The notes under the pieces are model-generated. The model was given only the letters and a program-made list of their open reading frames with translations, had not been told where the DNA came from and made no database searches. This document shows positions 54,661-62,900 of a stretch of 64,000 nt of DNA, piece after piece. The stretch's first letter is position 1; each line of letters starts with the position of its first letter. This DNA comes from Bacteroidales bacterium (lineage in GTDB: Bacteria > Bacteroidota > Bacteroidia > Bacteroidales > Muribaculaceae): positions 2,046,001-2,110,000 of the forward strand of contig CP091725.1 in the NCBI GenBank assembly GCA_022009815.1, written 5' to 3'. The position numbers were made by a program, and so were the translations under genes.

Positions 54661-56109
54661 ATGGATTATTCACAGTTTTTATTGATGCACCACGAAATCG
54701 GACTCCTCATCGTGTTCATTCTGGTGTTCCTGTTCGATACTTTCGGTTGCAAGAAAGTGCAGGGTTCGCTCTCGGTGACCGCATTGGTGCTTTTCGGCGC
54801 CTTCACAGTCTATGGCTTCTTCGCCCCGCAGCAGACAGGCGAGGCATTTGCCGGGATGTATGCAACGTCGCCTATTGTAGCGTCGATTAAGAATATTCTC
54901 AACATAGGTATGTTTATCGTCCTGTTGCAGTCCATCAAATGGAACAACAGCGAGACGCAGTCAGTGCGCCGCGGCGAATTTTTGGAATTGATGCTTGTCA
55001 CATTGTTCGGCATGTACCTTATGGTGTCGGCACGCCATTTCCTTATCTTCGTCATCGGTCTTGAGACAGCCTCACTGCCATTGGCAGCGTTGGCGGCGTT
55101 TGACAAGAAGCAGTATGAGAGCCACGAGGCAGCCGTGAAATATCTTTTCACAGCCGTCTTCTCGTCGGCAATCTATATGCTCGGACTGTCGTTTGTCTAT
55201 GCCTTCACAGGCTCTCTGTATTTCAGCGACATCGCAGCATCGGTGATGCTTGTCGACGGGCAGTTCCTGCTCTATGTCGCTATGGCGTTTGTAATCGCCG
55301 GCATCGGATTCAAGATATCCCTTGTTCCGTTCCACTTGTGGACCGCCGACGTATATCAGGGCGCGCCAACCTCGGTTACATCCTATCTGTCGGTAGTGTC
55401 GAAAGGCGCGGCAGCCTTTGCAGCGTTCGTAGTTTTGACACAAGCCTTCGGCGCGGTCTACAGCCAGGTTTGGGAATGGATGCTCTATGCGTTGATTATC
55501 CTCACCATCACACTCGGTAACCTCTTCGCCATCCGTCAGACCAACATGAAGCGCTTCCTTGCGTTCTCCTCGATTTCGCAAGCCGGCTACATCATGCTCG
55601 GTGTGATAGCCTGCAACGCCACCGGTGTTGCGTCGTTGAGCTATTATGTGCTTGTCTATGTAGTTTCAAACCTTGCAGCCTTCGGCGTTATCCAGGCAAT
55701 TGAGAACGCCACAGGCAAGGTTGACATGACCGACTATAACGGACTTTACAAGACCAATCCGAAACTTTCGTTCGCCATGATGCTCGCCATGTTCTCACTT
55801 GGCGGTATCCCACCGTTCGCAGGTTTCTTCAGCAAGTTCTTCATCTTCTCCAGCGCGCTGGAGGGAGGAAGCGTTGCCGTCTACGTCCTCGTGTTCATAG
55901 CATTGCTCAACACGATTATCTCCCTCTACTACTATCTGCTTGTAGTGAAGGCGATGTTCATCAATCCGAACGACAATCCAATCGCCACGTTCAAGAGTCA
56001 TTGGAGCGAGCGTGCCGGACTGGTGGTCTGCGTGGCAGGCATCATCCTTATTGGTCTTGCAAGCTGCATCTATACAGCGCTTAACCACGCTGCCGCAGCA
56101 GGTTTCTAA
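54661..56109 (+). CDS. nuoN: NADH-quinone oxidoreductase subunit N
   Basis: A 482-residue antiporter-like subunit. FKISLVPFHLWTADVYQGAPTSVTSYLSVVSKGAA and LGGIPPFAGFFSKFFIF are clear. The start MDYSQFLLMHHEIG was chosen over an earlier ATG inside the nuoM end. Last gene of the cluster, followed by a strong hairpin. Confidence 0.95.
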   Translation: MDYSQFLLMHHEIGLLIVFILVFLFDTFGCKKVQGSLSVTALVLFGAFTVYGFFAPQQTGEAFAGMYATSPIVASIKNILNIGMFIVLLQSIKWNNSETQSVRRGEFLELMLVTLFGMYLMVSARHFLIFVIGLETASLPLAALAAFDKKQYESHEAAVKYLFTAVFSSAIYMLGLSFVYAFTGSLYFSDIAASVMLVDGQFLLYVAMAFVIAGIGFKISLVPFHLWTADVYQGAPTSVTSYLSVVSKGAAAFAAFVVLTQAFGAVYSQVWEWMLYALIILTITLGNLFAIRQTNMKRFLAFSSISQAGYIMLGVIACNATGVASLSYYVLVYVVSNLAAFGVIQAIENATGKVDMTDYNGLYKTNPKLSFAMMLAMFSLGGIPPFAGFFSKFFIFSSALEGGSVAVYVLVFIALLNTIISLYYYLLVVKAMFINPNDNPIATFKSHWSERAGLVVCVAGIILIGLASCIYTALNHAAAAGF

Positions 56110-56134
56110 CCGAACAATTGTAACAGTCAACATG

Positions 56135-56172
56135 GCGGGGCGACTCCTTGTGGAGCCGCCCCGCTTTAGCGT
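56135..56172 (+). terminator. Terminator of the nuo/atp cluster
   Basis: A 13-bp GC-rich stem (GCGGGGCGACTCC / GGAGCCGCCCCGC, one mismatch) with a TTGT loop, then TTTAGCGTTT. It lies 25 bp after the nuoN stop. The remaining 240 bp to the next gene hold only promoter-like sequence. Confidence 0.75.
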
Positions 56173-56278
56173 TTGTCCAAACGCACTGTCCTCGTTTGAA
56201 TGAAACGCGGAAATTGTATAAAATTGACATAAAGATAAAAAATTGGGATGTCATGGCGGCATTCCAATTTTTTTATGC

Positions 56279-56286
56279 TAAATTTG
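56279..56286 (+). promoter_or_regulatory. -7 element for the sugar-kinase gene
   Basis: TAAATTTG matches TAnnTTTG. It lies about 125 bp before the ATG at 56412. Confidence 0.45.
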
Positions 56287-56411
56287 TGGTGTAAATGTGC
56301 AATAAGGGGGAGCATTTTGTCAAGGAGTCATCAATATGAAGCCTTAGAATTTGATATCTCTTGCATGAGACAACCATTTGAACGAAACCCAAAACAAGAC
56401 CTAACAAAGAG

Positions 56412-57251
56412 ATGAAAATAATAGCAGACAGCAGTGCGTCACGTACAGAATGGGCATTGGTCGACGGCGCAACCGTGGTGGAACATGCTTTTACAAAAGG
56501 CTTGAATCCGTTTTTCCACACCCGCCGCGACATCAGCCACAGCATCCGTCTTGAACTTCCGGAGGCGTTTTTCAAGCGTCGCTGGGAGCGAATCCATTTC
56601 TATGGAGCTGGCTGTACGAGTCCGGAAAAGAAGAAGATTGTCGAGGCGTCGCTTGTCGCGCAGTTCAAGACTCCGGTCACCGTCGAGAGCGACCTTCTCG
56701 GCGCAGCCCGCGGGTTGCTGATCAACGAGGCTGGCATAGCCTGTATCCTCGGCAGCGGCTCCAACTCGTGCTATTACGACGGCCGCGCGATAGTGAAGAA
56801 TGTGCGCTCGCTGGGCTATATTCTTGGCGACGAGGGCAGCGCCGCGTATATCGGCAAGCGGTTTCTCAGCGACTGCCTGAAGGACATTGCTCCTGCGCAG
56901 CTTGTCAACGACTTTTTCGAGTATATCAATCTGTCGCCCGACGAGATAATGTCGGCAATCTACGACCATTCGCTTCCGAGCAACACGTTGAGTGTCTATT
57001 CCCGATTCTTGATGGACAAGCTCGACCAGGACTACGTCTATCGTCTTGTGCGCCATGCCATTGACGCATTCTTCCGCCGCAACGTGCTTCAGTATGACTA
57101 TGAGGGCAAGACCGTCTGCTTTGTCGGCTCCAATGCGTGCGCCTATAGCGGGGTGCTGACCGAAGTTGCAGATTCCTACAACATAAAGATTAAAAAAATC
57201 GCACCAAGCTCGATGCCAGGGCTTGTTAAGTATCATTCTACAGACAGATAG
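56412..57251 (+). CDS. BadF/BadG-type sugar kinase (GlcNAc-kinase-like)
   Basis: A 279-residue ASKHA-fold ATPase. Phosphate-1 loop ADSSASRTEWALVD at the start, phosphate-2 loop CILGSGSNSCYY near residue 115, then LGDEGSAAYIG and the adenosine motif VCFVGSNACAYSG near residue 235. In Bacteroidales such kinases are annotated as N-acetylglucosamine or related amino-sugar kinases, but the substrate cannot be read from sequence. It precedes an amidase-like gene and is separated from it by a terminator, so it is functionally close but probably transcribed separately. Confidence 0.82.
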   Translation: MKIIADSSASRTEWALVDGATVVEHAFTKGLNPFFHTRRDISHSIRLELPEAFFKRRWERIHFYGAGCTSPEKKKIVEASLVAQFKTPVTVESDLLGAARGLLINEAGIACILGSGSNSCYYDGRAIVKNVRSLGYILGDEGSAAYIGKRFLSDCLKDIAPAQLVNDFFEYINLSPDEIMSAIYDHSLPSNTLSVYSRFLMDKLDQDYVYRLVRHAIDAFFRRNVLQYDYEGKTVCFVGSNACAYSGVLTEVADSYNIKIKKIAPSSMPGLVKYHSTDR

Positions 57252-57254
57252 CTT

Positions 57255-57306
57255 GCCGGCACGGACGCTTGGCGACACTCGCAAAGCTTTCGGCCGGCTT
57301 TTTTTT
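57255..57306 (+). terminator. Terminator after the sugar kinase
   Basis: AGCTTGCCGGC pairs imperfectly with GCCGGC at 57293-57298, followed by eight T. It lies directly after the stop codon. Confidence 0.65.
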
Positions 57307-57407
57307 GAGGGAAATGGTTCTAAAAATCTGTGTTGAAATATTAAATAATGTTTTTACCGATAAAGATTTGAATCAATAAATTTTTTTCTTGAATAGGCAT
57401 ATTATCG

Positions 57408-57415
57408 TAAATTTG
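57408..57415 (+). promoter_or_regulatory. -7 element for the amidase gene cluster
   Basis: TAAATTTG fits TAnnTTTG, about 57 bp before ATG 57472. A TTG lies 16 bp upstream. The wider GTAAATTTGC also matches the IntDOT core. Confidence 0.55.
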
Positions 57416-57471
57416 CAAATAAAGCAGATACTACTTAAAAATCAAACAATAATACTCAAAAAAAAGGAACG

Positions 57472-60468
57472 ATGCGAAAGGTTTTGCTACTGGCAGCTGC
57501 AACGATTGCCACAGTGGGAGTGGTCAATGCGGAATTCAAGCCGCTTGACGCCGCCACACAAGGGCGTATTGCCGTTGTTTTGAACGAGAATTTGCCAGCC
57601 AGTCTTGGCATAGGCAAGGTTGCCGTTGACTCGGCAATGATTGATGTTGAGAATTCAAAATTGAAGCTCGACATGAATGCCGCGTATGGCTATGTGCCGG
57701 AACTTGCCGGCTACAACGCGACGGTCAAGAGCAAGGTGGCAATGATGTTTGACAAGCCTTACAGCGTAGAAGTGACAGTTGGCGGAGTGCCTGTCGAGCG
57801 TCTGTATTCCGACGCCGGCTATTCCTACGTCCGCAAGTCGGAGAAGGCCCCGTTTGTCTACGCACTCGACAAGACGCGTCACCCCAAGAAAGGTCTCGAC
57901 GGCAAGGTTATTGCCATGTGGCAGAGCCATGGCTTCTATTTCGAGCCGAAATTGAATCGTTGGGAGTGGCAGCGCGCCCGCATCTTCCAGACCGTAGAAG
58001 ACCTTTACACACAGAGCTTTGTAATGCCGTATCTCATGCCGATGCTTGAGAATGCCGGCGCTTATGTGATGAGTCCGCGCGAGCGCGACACGCGCCGTGC
58101 CGAGCTGATTGTGGACAACAACGGCGGCTTTGCAGCCGGCGCCTATGCGGAGAGCAACGGCACGGAGGCATGGACCGACGGCGGCGCAGGTTTTGCATAC
58201 AAGACAAAGACATACAAGGATTTCGAGAATCCGTTCCGCGACGGCACCTTCCGCAAGGTTGCGTCGACAAAGGGCAAAAACGCATCGACCGCTTCGTGGT
58301 CGGCCGACATACCCGAGACAGGGTCGTATGCCGTCTACGTTTCCTACGCCACTCTTCCGGAGAGCACAGAGAAAGCCGTCTACACCGTTCACACAGCCGG
58401 TGGCGACAAGCAGTTTCAGGTGAACCAGCGAATGGGAGGCGGCACATGGATTTATCTCGGACATTTTGACCTGGCAGCCGGCAGCCATACCGTTGTCACG
58501 CTGACAAGCAACACCGGCAAGACCGGAGAGGTGGTCACAGCCGACGCCGTTAAAATCGGAGGCGGTATGGGCAACATCGAGCGTAGGATTGCCGACAATC
58601 TCACGGAAGAGCAAGTGAGCGACCTCAGCGCCGTCACGATGATCGACCGCCTGGCGCATAATTATCAGCTCAGCGGCTATCCTCGATTCACCGAGGGCGC
58701 ACGCTACTGGTTGCAGTGGGCAGGAGTGCCCGACTCGGTCTATTCTCCGTCGCATGGAGTCAACGACTACAACGACGACTATCGTTGCCGCGGCTTGTGG
58801 GTCAACTATCTTGCAGGCGGATCGTCGGTGATACCCGGCAAGGCAGGCTTGAATATCCCCGTCGACCTCTCGTTTGCGTTCCACAGCGATGCCGGAACAA
58901 CCAAGAACGACGATATAATCGGCACACTCGGCATCTACTGCACTAAGGGCGACAAGTATGCGAACGGCACCGACCGAATGAACTCACGTCAGCTCACCGA
59001 TATGGTTATGTCGAATATCTGCAGCGATGTCCGCGCGCAGTTTGACTCGAAATGGATTCGCCGCGGCATGTGGGACGCCTCCTATTATGAGGCACGCGTG
59101 CCTGAAGTCCCGGCAATGCTTCTCGAATTGCTGTCGCATCAGAATTTCGCCGACATGCGCTACGGCCTTGACCCAACGTTCCGTTTCACGGTGAGCCGTG
59201 CCATCTATAAAGGAATGGCACAGTTCTTCGCCGCCAAGGAAGGCCGCAGCGACTATATGATACAGCCGCTTCCCGTCAACAGTTTCGCCATCGCCAAAGT
59301 GAAGAAAGGCGAATACCGGTTGACATGGAAGGAAACCGTCGACACCTTGTGCGACCGCGCGCAGGCACAAAGCTACATTGTGAGCGAGCGCATCGGCGAC
59401 GGCGCGTTCCGTCAGATAGCCGTAGTGAAGAAGCCGGAATATGTGGCCAAGATATCAGACAATGCCATCCACAGCTACCGCATTGTGGCAGCCAACGACG
59501 GTGGTGTAAGTTTCCCGTCGGAGATTCTCGCCCTCGGCGAGGCTGACGGCTCCAAAGGCGAAGTGCTTGTGGTCAACGGCTTCACGCGCGTCTGTGCGCC
59601 CGACTCGTTTGTAGCAAGTCCGGATGTGGCAGGATTCGCCAGCGCGAAAGACCACGGTGTGCCCTATATGTCGGACATCAACACCATCGGCGACATGTAT
59701 GAGTTCCGCCGCGACATTCCATGGTATGACGACGACTCAGCCGGCTTCGGCGCCAGCCGTGCCGACCAGGAGGACAAAGTGATTGCCGGCAACACATTCG
59801 ACTACCCAGCCATCCACGGCGCAGCCTTGATGGAGTCGGGCTACTCATTTGTGTCGGCAAGCGTTGCCGCCGTAGAGAACGGCATCGTCGACATGAAGCA
59901 GTATAAACTTGCCGACCTTATCCTCGGCAAGCAGAAAGAGACACAAATCGGACGTGGCGAAGTGCCAAACCGCTTCCTTGCGTTTACGGCACCATTGCAG
60001 AAAGCCATCGCTGACTATACAGCCAACGGCGGCAGCATCCTCGTGAGCGGCTCTTATGTGGCAACCGACATTTGGGACAAGGCCAATCCCGACGAGGCGT
60101 CGAAAGAGTTTGCCAAGCAGACGCTCGGCTACCAGTGGCGCGTAGGACAGGCAACGATAGAGGGCAAAGCCCACACCGTCCCGACATATTTTGACTCGTT
60201 CGGCGATTTGAATGTGGAATACTACACCACGCTCAACGACAAATTCTACGCAGTTGAGTCGCCCGACGGCATCTATCCAGCCGACAAGACCAAAGGCTGC
60301 ACGTTGATGCGCTACGGCGAGAACAATATCCCTGCAGCCGTCGTTGCCGACCAGGGCGGTTACCGCACCTGCGTGATGGGCTTCCCGTTTGAGACTATCA
60401 AAGACGCCGCTTCCCGCCGCGCCTTGATGGGTAAGATAATGGAATTTCAACAAGAAATAACAGATTAA
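57472..60468 (+). CDS. Amidase_3-like cell-wall hydrolase with golvesin-like insert
   Basis: A 998-residue exported protein (signal peptide ending VVNAE). Residues 130-210 and 370-570 follow the N-acetylmuramoyl-L-alanine amidase fold: IAMWQSHG (His153, first zinc ligand), MLENAGAYVMSPRERD, FAFHSDAG (second His, near 470) and PAMLLELLSHQ (catalytic Glu, near 552). Residues about 205-370 are a golvesin-type beta domain inserted into the fold. Then come an FnIII-like section and a C-terminal domain of about 300 residues. Databases often label such proteins xanthan lyase, a name I think misleading. It heads a four-gene run with a glycosyltransferase, DUF4922 and SpoIID. Confidence 0.8.
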   Translation: MRKVLLLAAATIATVGVVNAEFKPLDAATQGRIAVVLNENLPASLGIGKVAVDSAMIDVENSKLKLDMNAAYGYVPELAGYNATVKSKVAMMFDKPYSVEVTVGGVPVERLYSDAGYSYVRKSEKAPFVYALDKTRHPKKGLDGKVIAMWQSHGFYFEPKLNRWEWQRARIFQTVEDLYTQSFVMPYLMPMLENAGAYVMSPRERDTRRAELIVDNNGGFAAGAYAESNGTEAWTDGGAGFAYKTKTYKDFENPFRDGTFRKVASTKGKNASTASWSADIPETGSYAVYVSYATLPESTEKAVYTVHTAGGDKQFQVNQRMGGGTWIYLGHFDLAAGSHTVVTLTSNTGKTGEVVTADAVKIGGGMGNIERRIADNLTEEQVSDLSAVTMIDRLAHNYQLSGYPRFTEGARYWLQWAGVPDSVYSPSHGVNDYNDDYRCRGLWVNYLAGGSSVIPGKAGLNIPVDLSFAFHSDAGTTKNDDIIGTLGIYCTKGDKYANGTDRMNSRQLTDMVMSNICSDVRAQFDSKWIRRGMWDASYYEARVPEVPAMLLELLSHQNFADMRYGLDPTFRFTVSRAIYKGMAQFFAAKEGRSDYMIQPLPVNSFAIAKVKKGEYRLTWKETVDTLCDRAQAQSYIVSERIGDGAFRQIAVVKKPEYVAKISDNAIHSYRIVAANDGGVSFPSEILALGEADGSKGEVLVVNGFTRVCAPDSFVASPDVAGFASAKDHGVPYMSDINTIGDMYEFRRDIPWYDDDSAGFGASRADQEDKVIAGNTFDYPAIHGAALMESGYSFVSASVAAVENGIVDMKQYKLADLILGKQKETQIGRGEVPNRFLAFTAPLQKAIADYTANGGSILVSGSYVATDIWDKANPDEASKEFAKQTLGYQWRVGQATIEGKAHTVPTYFDSFGDLNVEYYTTLNDKFYAVESPDGIYPADKTKGCTLMRYGENNIPAAVVADQGGYRTCVMGFPFETIKDAASRRALMGKIMEFQQEITD

Positions 60469-60500
60469 CCCCAATAGAAAAATTAAAAATAAAATAAAAA

Positions 60501-62026
60501 ATGAAAAGAATCGATTGTTTCATTCCGTTCATGAATGCGGAACAAGTGAAAAATACAGTGGCAGGTCTTAAGGCATGCGACTTGGTGCATAACATCTATC
60601 TGCTTGCCGGAGCCGATGCCCAGGGCGAAGTTGAAGGCTGCGAGAAAATTGCCATCGGCAATCTCAACAGCAGCGACACTATGAAGAAGATCGCTGCCAA
60701 AGCCGACTGCGACTACGCTATGCTCTACACAAAATACAACTCGTTGGAGTTCGGCATGTTTGCTGTTGAGCGCATGGTGAAAATCGCCGACGACTCAGCT
60801 GCCGGTATGGCTTATGCCGACCACTACAACGTGGTTGGCGACCAGCGTTCAAACGCTCCAGTCATCGACTATCAGCAGGGCAGTCTCCGCGACGATTTCG
60901 ATTTCGGATCAGTGCTTCTTTCAATGCAGCCGCATTGAAGAGCGCAGTAGCAAAAATCGACAAGGAATATGACTTTGCCGGTCTTTACGACGTGCGTTTG
61001 AAAATCACACAGGAAGCAGAGCTCGTTCACATCAACGAGTATCTCTATTCCGACGTAGAGCTCGACACACGCAAGAGCGGCGAGAAGATTTTCGACTATG
61101 TAGACCCGAAGAACCGTGGCGTGCAGATTGAGATGGAAGAGGCATGCACAGCCCACTTGAAAGCAATCGGTGGCTATCTTGAGCCAAAATTCAAGAAAAT
61201 AGAGTTCAGCGCAGGCAACTTCGAGTATGAGGCATCGGTAATTATCCCCGTACGCAACCGTATCCGCACTATCCGCGACGCCATCAAGTCGGTGTTGAGC
61301 CAGAAGGCTGACTTCAAGTTCAACCTTATCGTTATCGACAACCACTCGACCGACGGCACAACAGAGGCAATCGACGAGTTCAAGGGCGACGACCGCTTGA
61401 TCCACATCATTCCGGAGCGCAATGATCTCGGCATCGGCGGCTGCTGGAACGAGGGTGTTCATCATCCAAAATGCGGTAAGTTTGCAGTGCAGCTTGACAG
61501 CGACGACGTTTATCGCGACGAAAACACCTTGTCAATCATGGTCAACGCCTTCTATGAGCAGAACTGCGCTATGGTAGTGGGCACATACATGATGACCGAC
61601 TTCAATATGAACATGATCGCTCCGGGCATCATCGACCACAAAGAGTGGACACCGGAGAACGGCCGCAACAATGCCCTCCGCATCAACGGTCTCGGCGCTC
61701 CGCGTGCATTCTACACACCGGTGCTCCGCGAAGTGAAGGTGCCTAACACCAGCTACGGCGAGGACTACGCACTCGGCTTGAACTTCTCCCGCGAATATCA
61801 AATCGGCCGTATCTATGAGCCAGTCTACAACTGCCGTCGTTGGGACGACAACTCAGACGCATCGCTCGACGTGGTGAAGATGAACGCCCACAACCTTTAT
61901 AAAGACCGCATCCGCACATGGGAGCTCCAGGCGCGTATTGCATTCAACAAAGAAATAAGAGGCAATGGGTATAAACATATCAGAATTTTTCGACCGTCAG
62001 CTGCAGGTGTGGGACACCGCCCGTAA
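60501..62026 (+). CDS. Two-domain glycosyltransferase (frameshifted)
   Basis: N-terminal domain (about residues 1-200) resembles a GT-A fold but lacks a DxD motif. The C-terminal domain is a clear family-2 glycosyltransferase: ASVIIPVRNRIRTIRDAIKSV, VIDNHSTDGTTEAI, FAVQLDSDDVYRDE (DxD) and NDLGIGGCWNEG. The frame breaks at T3 60919-60921; T4 gives VLLFNAAALKSAVAKI and joins the two parts. At the 3' end the frame runs 62 bp into the next gene; one more A near 61957 would stop it at 61974. No membrane segment, so probably cytoplasmic. Sugar donor and acceptor unknown. Confidence 0.82.
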
Positions 62027-62888
62027 TAATTTCGAGGCTTTGAAGAATGTCAAGGTCAAGGAATTCAACGTAGACGGCGCCACAATCAAGGTGCAGTTCA
62101 ATCCCGGACGCATTGTCTCGTCGGCAGCCAAAGTCGATGCCAAATCGCTAAAAGAACGCAAATGCTTCCTCTGCGCAGCCAATCGTCCGGCTGTGCAGGA
62201 GGGCATTGCCTGGGGCGATGACTACACAATACTCATCAATCCGTTCCCGATATTTCCCCGCCATCTCACGATTCCGTGCAACGAGCACGTAGACCAACTT
62301 ATCAGCGGCCGCATCGCCGACATGATGAGCCTGTCGCGCGACTTGGAGGGATTCACGCTGTTTTACAACGGGCCTAAATGCGGCGCGTCGGCACCTGACC
62401 ACATGCACTTCCAGGCGGGCAACCGCGGCTTTATGCCGATGGAAGACCAGGTGGCATCGGCAGAGCGCGACATCATCGTCAGCGGCGGCAGCGTAGAGCT
62501 GTCGATTGTAAAGGGATTGTCGCATCCGTGTTTCTGCATCCGCACGTCGGCAGTCGGCAAGGGCGAGAAGATGTTTGACCTTGTCTACAATGCGCTGACC
62601 ATACCGGAAGGCGAGCCAGAGCCAATGCTCAACGTGCTGTGCTGGTATGAAGAAGGCTTGTGGACCATCCTCGTGTTCCCGCGCAAGAAACACCGTCCGT
62701 CGTGCTACGCAGCCGAGGGCGACGCCAACATCCTTATCAGCCCCGCGTCGGTAGATATGGGAGGCGTGTTTATCACCCCGTTGGAGAAAGACTTCGAGAA
62801 GATCACCGCAGCCGACATCAAGACAATCTTTGACGAGTGCTGCCTCAGCGAAGCCGAATTATTGGAAATAGCCCATAAACTTAAATAA
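61965..62888 (+). CDS. DUF4922 protein with HIT/GalT-like motifs
   Basis: A 307-residue cytoplasmic protein. CFLC near residue 65, INPFPIFPRHLTIP near residue 90 and APDHMHFQAG near residue 145 follow the order seen in the HIT/GalT superfamily (Cys pair, NxFP..PxH, then HxHxQ). By that analogy it may transfer a nucleotide to, or phosphorolyse, a sugar nucleotide. The family is annotated only as DUF4922, and this reading is my inference. The start ATG overlaps the end of the glycosyltransferase gene, indicating coupled translation. Confidence 0.78.
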   Translation: MGINISEFFDRQLQVWDTARNNFEALKNVKVKEFNVDGATIKVQFNPGRIVSSAAKVDAKSLKERKCFLCAANRPAVQEGIAWGDDYTILINPFPIFPRHLTIPCNEHVDQLISGRIADMMSLSRDLEGFTLFYNGPKCGASAPDHMHFQAGNRGFMPMEDQVASAERDIIVSGGSVELSIVKGLSHPCFCIRTSAVGKGEKMFDLVYNALTIPEGEPEPMLNVLCWYEEGLWTILVFPRKKHRPSCYAAEGDANILISPASVDMGGVFITPLEKDFEKITAADIKTIFDECCLSEAELLEIAHKLK

Positions 62889-62900
62889 AACCAGACCATT

